Source: Oryzobacter telluris
Lineage (GTDB): Bacteria > Actinomycetota > Actinomycetes > Actinomycetales > Dermatophilaceae
DNA length: 64,000 bases
Reading direction: 5' to 3'
Assembly (NCBI RefSeq): GCF_043099285.1
Contig: NZ_CP170723.1
Span: 1,612,001-1,676,000, forward strand
Positions 62,816 through 64,000 of the stretch are shown piece after piece; within the stretch, counting starts at the first letter, position 1; the number at the start of each line of letters is the position of its first letter. The position numbers and the translations under genes were made by a program. The notes under the pieces are model-generated. The model was not told where the DNA came from. It saw only the letters and a program-made list of their open reading frames with translations, and did no database searches.

Positions 62816-64000
62816 TCAGGGGAGGGTGATGGTGGCTGCCACGGTCCCGTCGGACTCGACGACGAGCGGCGGCGCCGTGTCGTGGCTCGTCGCGTCGCCG
62901 TTGCACCGGGTGACGCCCGACTCGGTGGCGCACACCGTGAACGACCCCGGTCGCAGGGCCAGCGACCCGGTCGCGCTGAACAGGGTCTGGCTGCGCACGA
63001 CGTAGCCGCTCGAGTGGCGGACCGACAGCGTGACGTTGCCGTACGCGCCATCGGGGTCGGTGACACTCCACGTCAGGGTCCCGCGGACCTTCAGCTGCGA
63101 CTCCGGGGTGGCGGTGGTCCCGCCCGGGGTGACGGCGAAGGTGGTGGCCCCCGCGGCGATGAGCGCCGGCACGTCACCGATCGCCGTGCCGAACCTTGGG
63201 ATCTCGTCGAGCACCTCGCCCTTGGTGTTGTTGGGTCCGTCGCCGGAGGTGACCACCCAGTCGCCGACGGGCAGCCGCGACGAGGTCCAGGCACCGGAGA
63301 GGGTCGTGGAGGGCACGGCGGAGAAGCGCCCGTCCGACCGCTGGAGGTACACGGGCTGGCCCGGCGCACCGGCCGAGTCCGGACCGACGAAGCGGCCGGT
63401 GAGGGCACCGGCGCGGGGGATGGCGACGTCTCCGACCGAGGTGCGCGCCCGGAGCGAGGGGGACGGTGGTCTTGACGACGTTGCCGCCGAGGCAGGCGGG
63501 CACGTAGGACTGCTCCTCAACGCTCACCGCGCCGGCCTTGGTCATCGCGGCGGCGCACATGTTCACGCTCGTCGCGGCGGTGTTCGACCGGATGACGAAG
63601 CGTCCGTCCGACGTGGTGGGTGCCTGGGAGAAGCCGAGGCCGAACCCGGCCGCCGACGGGTGGTGCGGGTCGCCGGAGCCCTCCTCGACGACGCGCCCGT
63701 CGAGGCGGTGGGTGACCCCCACGACGCCGACGAGGTCGACGATGACGTGGACGGAGCCGGGCGTGACGGCGCGCAGGATGATCGAGCCACCGGCCACGGT
63801 CGACACGTAGGTCGTGTTCGTGACGGTCTCCCCGGCCGAGAAGTTGAGCACGGAGGGCGCGGTGTCGCCCAGGCCGAAGCGCAGGTGGCCGCCGGCCGTG
63901 GCCCGCGTGGCGGTGACCGCGACGACGATCGCCGAGGGCGGGCCCTGCACGGGGGTGCTCGGCACGGGGATGGAGACCATGCGGCCGTTGTCGGCGTTGA
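62816..64000 (-). pseudogene. Secreted DTR-type/beta-domain protein, frameshifted and cut by the window edge
   Basis: From 64000 the frame reads NADNGRMVSIPVPS and then SAIVVAVTATRATAG ... HVIVDLVGVVG, the closing part of a DTR module. Carboxypeptidase-regulatory-like domains follow (GRVVEEGSGDPHHPSAAGFG, SVEEQSYVPACLGGNVV). After VVKTTVP the frame is lost. The adjacent frame continues as RTSVGDVAIPRAGALTGRFV to the stop at 62816. The break is at or near a run of five G (63458-63462); removing one base joins both parts. It may be a real pseudogene, a sequencing error or slippage. The start lies outside the window. Confidence 0.65.

Overview
The window is chromosomal DNA from a very GC-rich actinobacterium. 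The genes fit this: ClpP1/ClpP2 with ClpX, a mycothiol-nitroreductase-like thioredoxin-fold protein, a type VII secretion (ESX) locus, a group II truncated haemoglobin, an actinobacterial T-box in front of ileS, and many GTG starts with overlapping stop/start codons. The style (TAGGNT -10 boxes, secreted 'DTR' repeat proteins) suggests a Micrococcales/Intrasporangiaceae-like genome, but that placement is an inference and not proven here.

Layout. 1-6166 (minus): the start of a glycerophosphodiesterase, a GH13 glucosidase, truncated haemoglobin, MscS channel and aminopeptidase N, tightly packed. 6296-9319 (plus): DsbA-like oxidoreductase, RpiB, a membrane-bound SpoIIE/PP2C phosphatase and TrmB. 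9320-9994: a hairpin array, tRNA-Pro(TGG) with a duplicated 3' end, tRNA-Gly(TCC) and a terminator. 10016-17055: a secreted M43 protease, trigger factor, a secreted DTR-repeat protein, and a LacI regulator facing an MFS transporter across a double palindromic operator. 17075-22955: clpP1-clpP2, two exported-protein genes, then clpX, with matching ClgR-like boxes before clpP1 and clpX. 23030-27115 (minus): a MoxR/DUF58/DUF4129 operon. 27171-27848: a possible papain-like protein. 27853-27979: two long palindromes.

28049-44828 is valS followed by a compact type VII secretion locus: mycP, eccB, eccD (minus), two WXG100 genes, an unknown helical protein, a second mycosin, a Gly-rich WXG100/PPE-like substrate (plus), a second EccD-like protein (minus) and a fused three-ATPase EccC (plus). 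No EccE or EccA is visible.

44966-46539: PlsC, debris of a VOC gene, a DUF4916 protein. 46672-52974 (minus) is a cobalamin-riboswitch-controlled operon. It encodes a sortase-anchored alpha/alpha-toroid protein, a DUF4430-like protein and an ECF transporter (T, fused A1A2, S). Together these look like a bacterial, two-protein counterpart of intrinsic factor that captures B12 at the cell surface and hands it to an importer. Back to back with this riboswitch is an isoleucine T-box in front of ileS (53274-56621). The right end carries a secreted M14 carboxypeptidase, a cysteine dioxygenase-rhodanese pair preceded by a Cys-containing leader peptide, FolC, a beta-propeller lipoprotein, and a frameshifted secreted DTR-type protein running off the edge.

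The most interesting items are the B12-capture operon, a family of ~50-bp intergenic palindromes centred on TGATCA, the leaderless Cys leader peptide, the ESX locus with doubled EccD and MycP, and the two exported genes placed inside the clp cluster.
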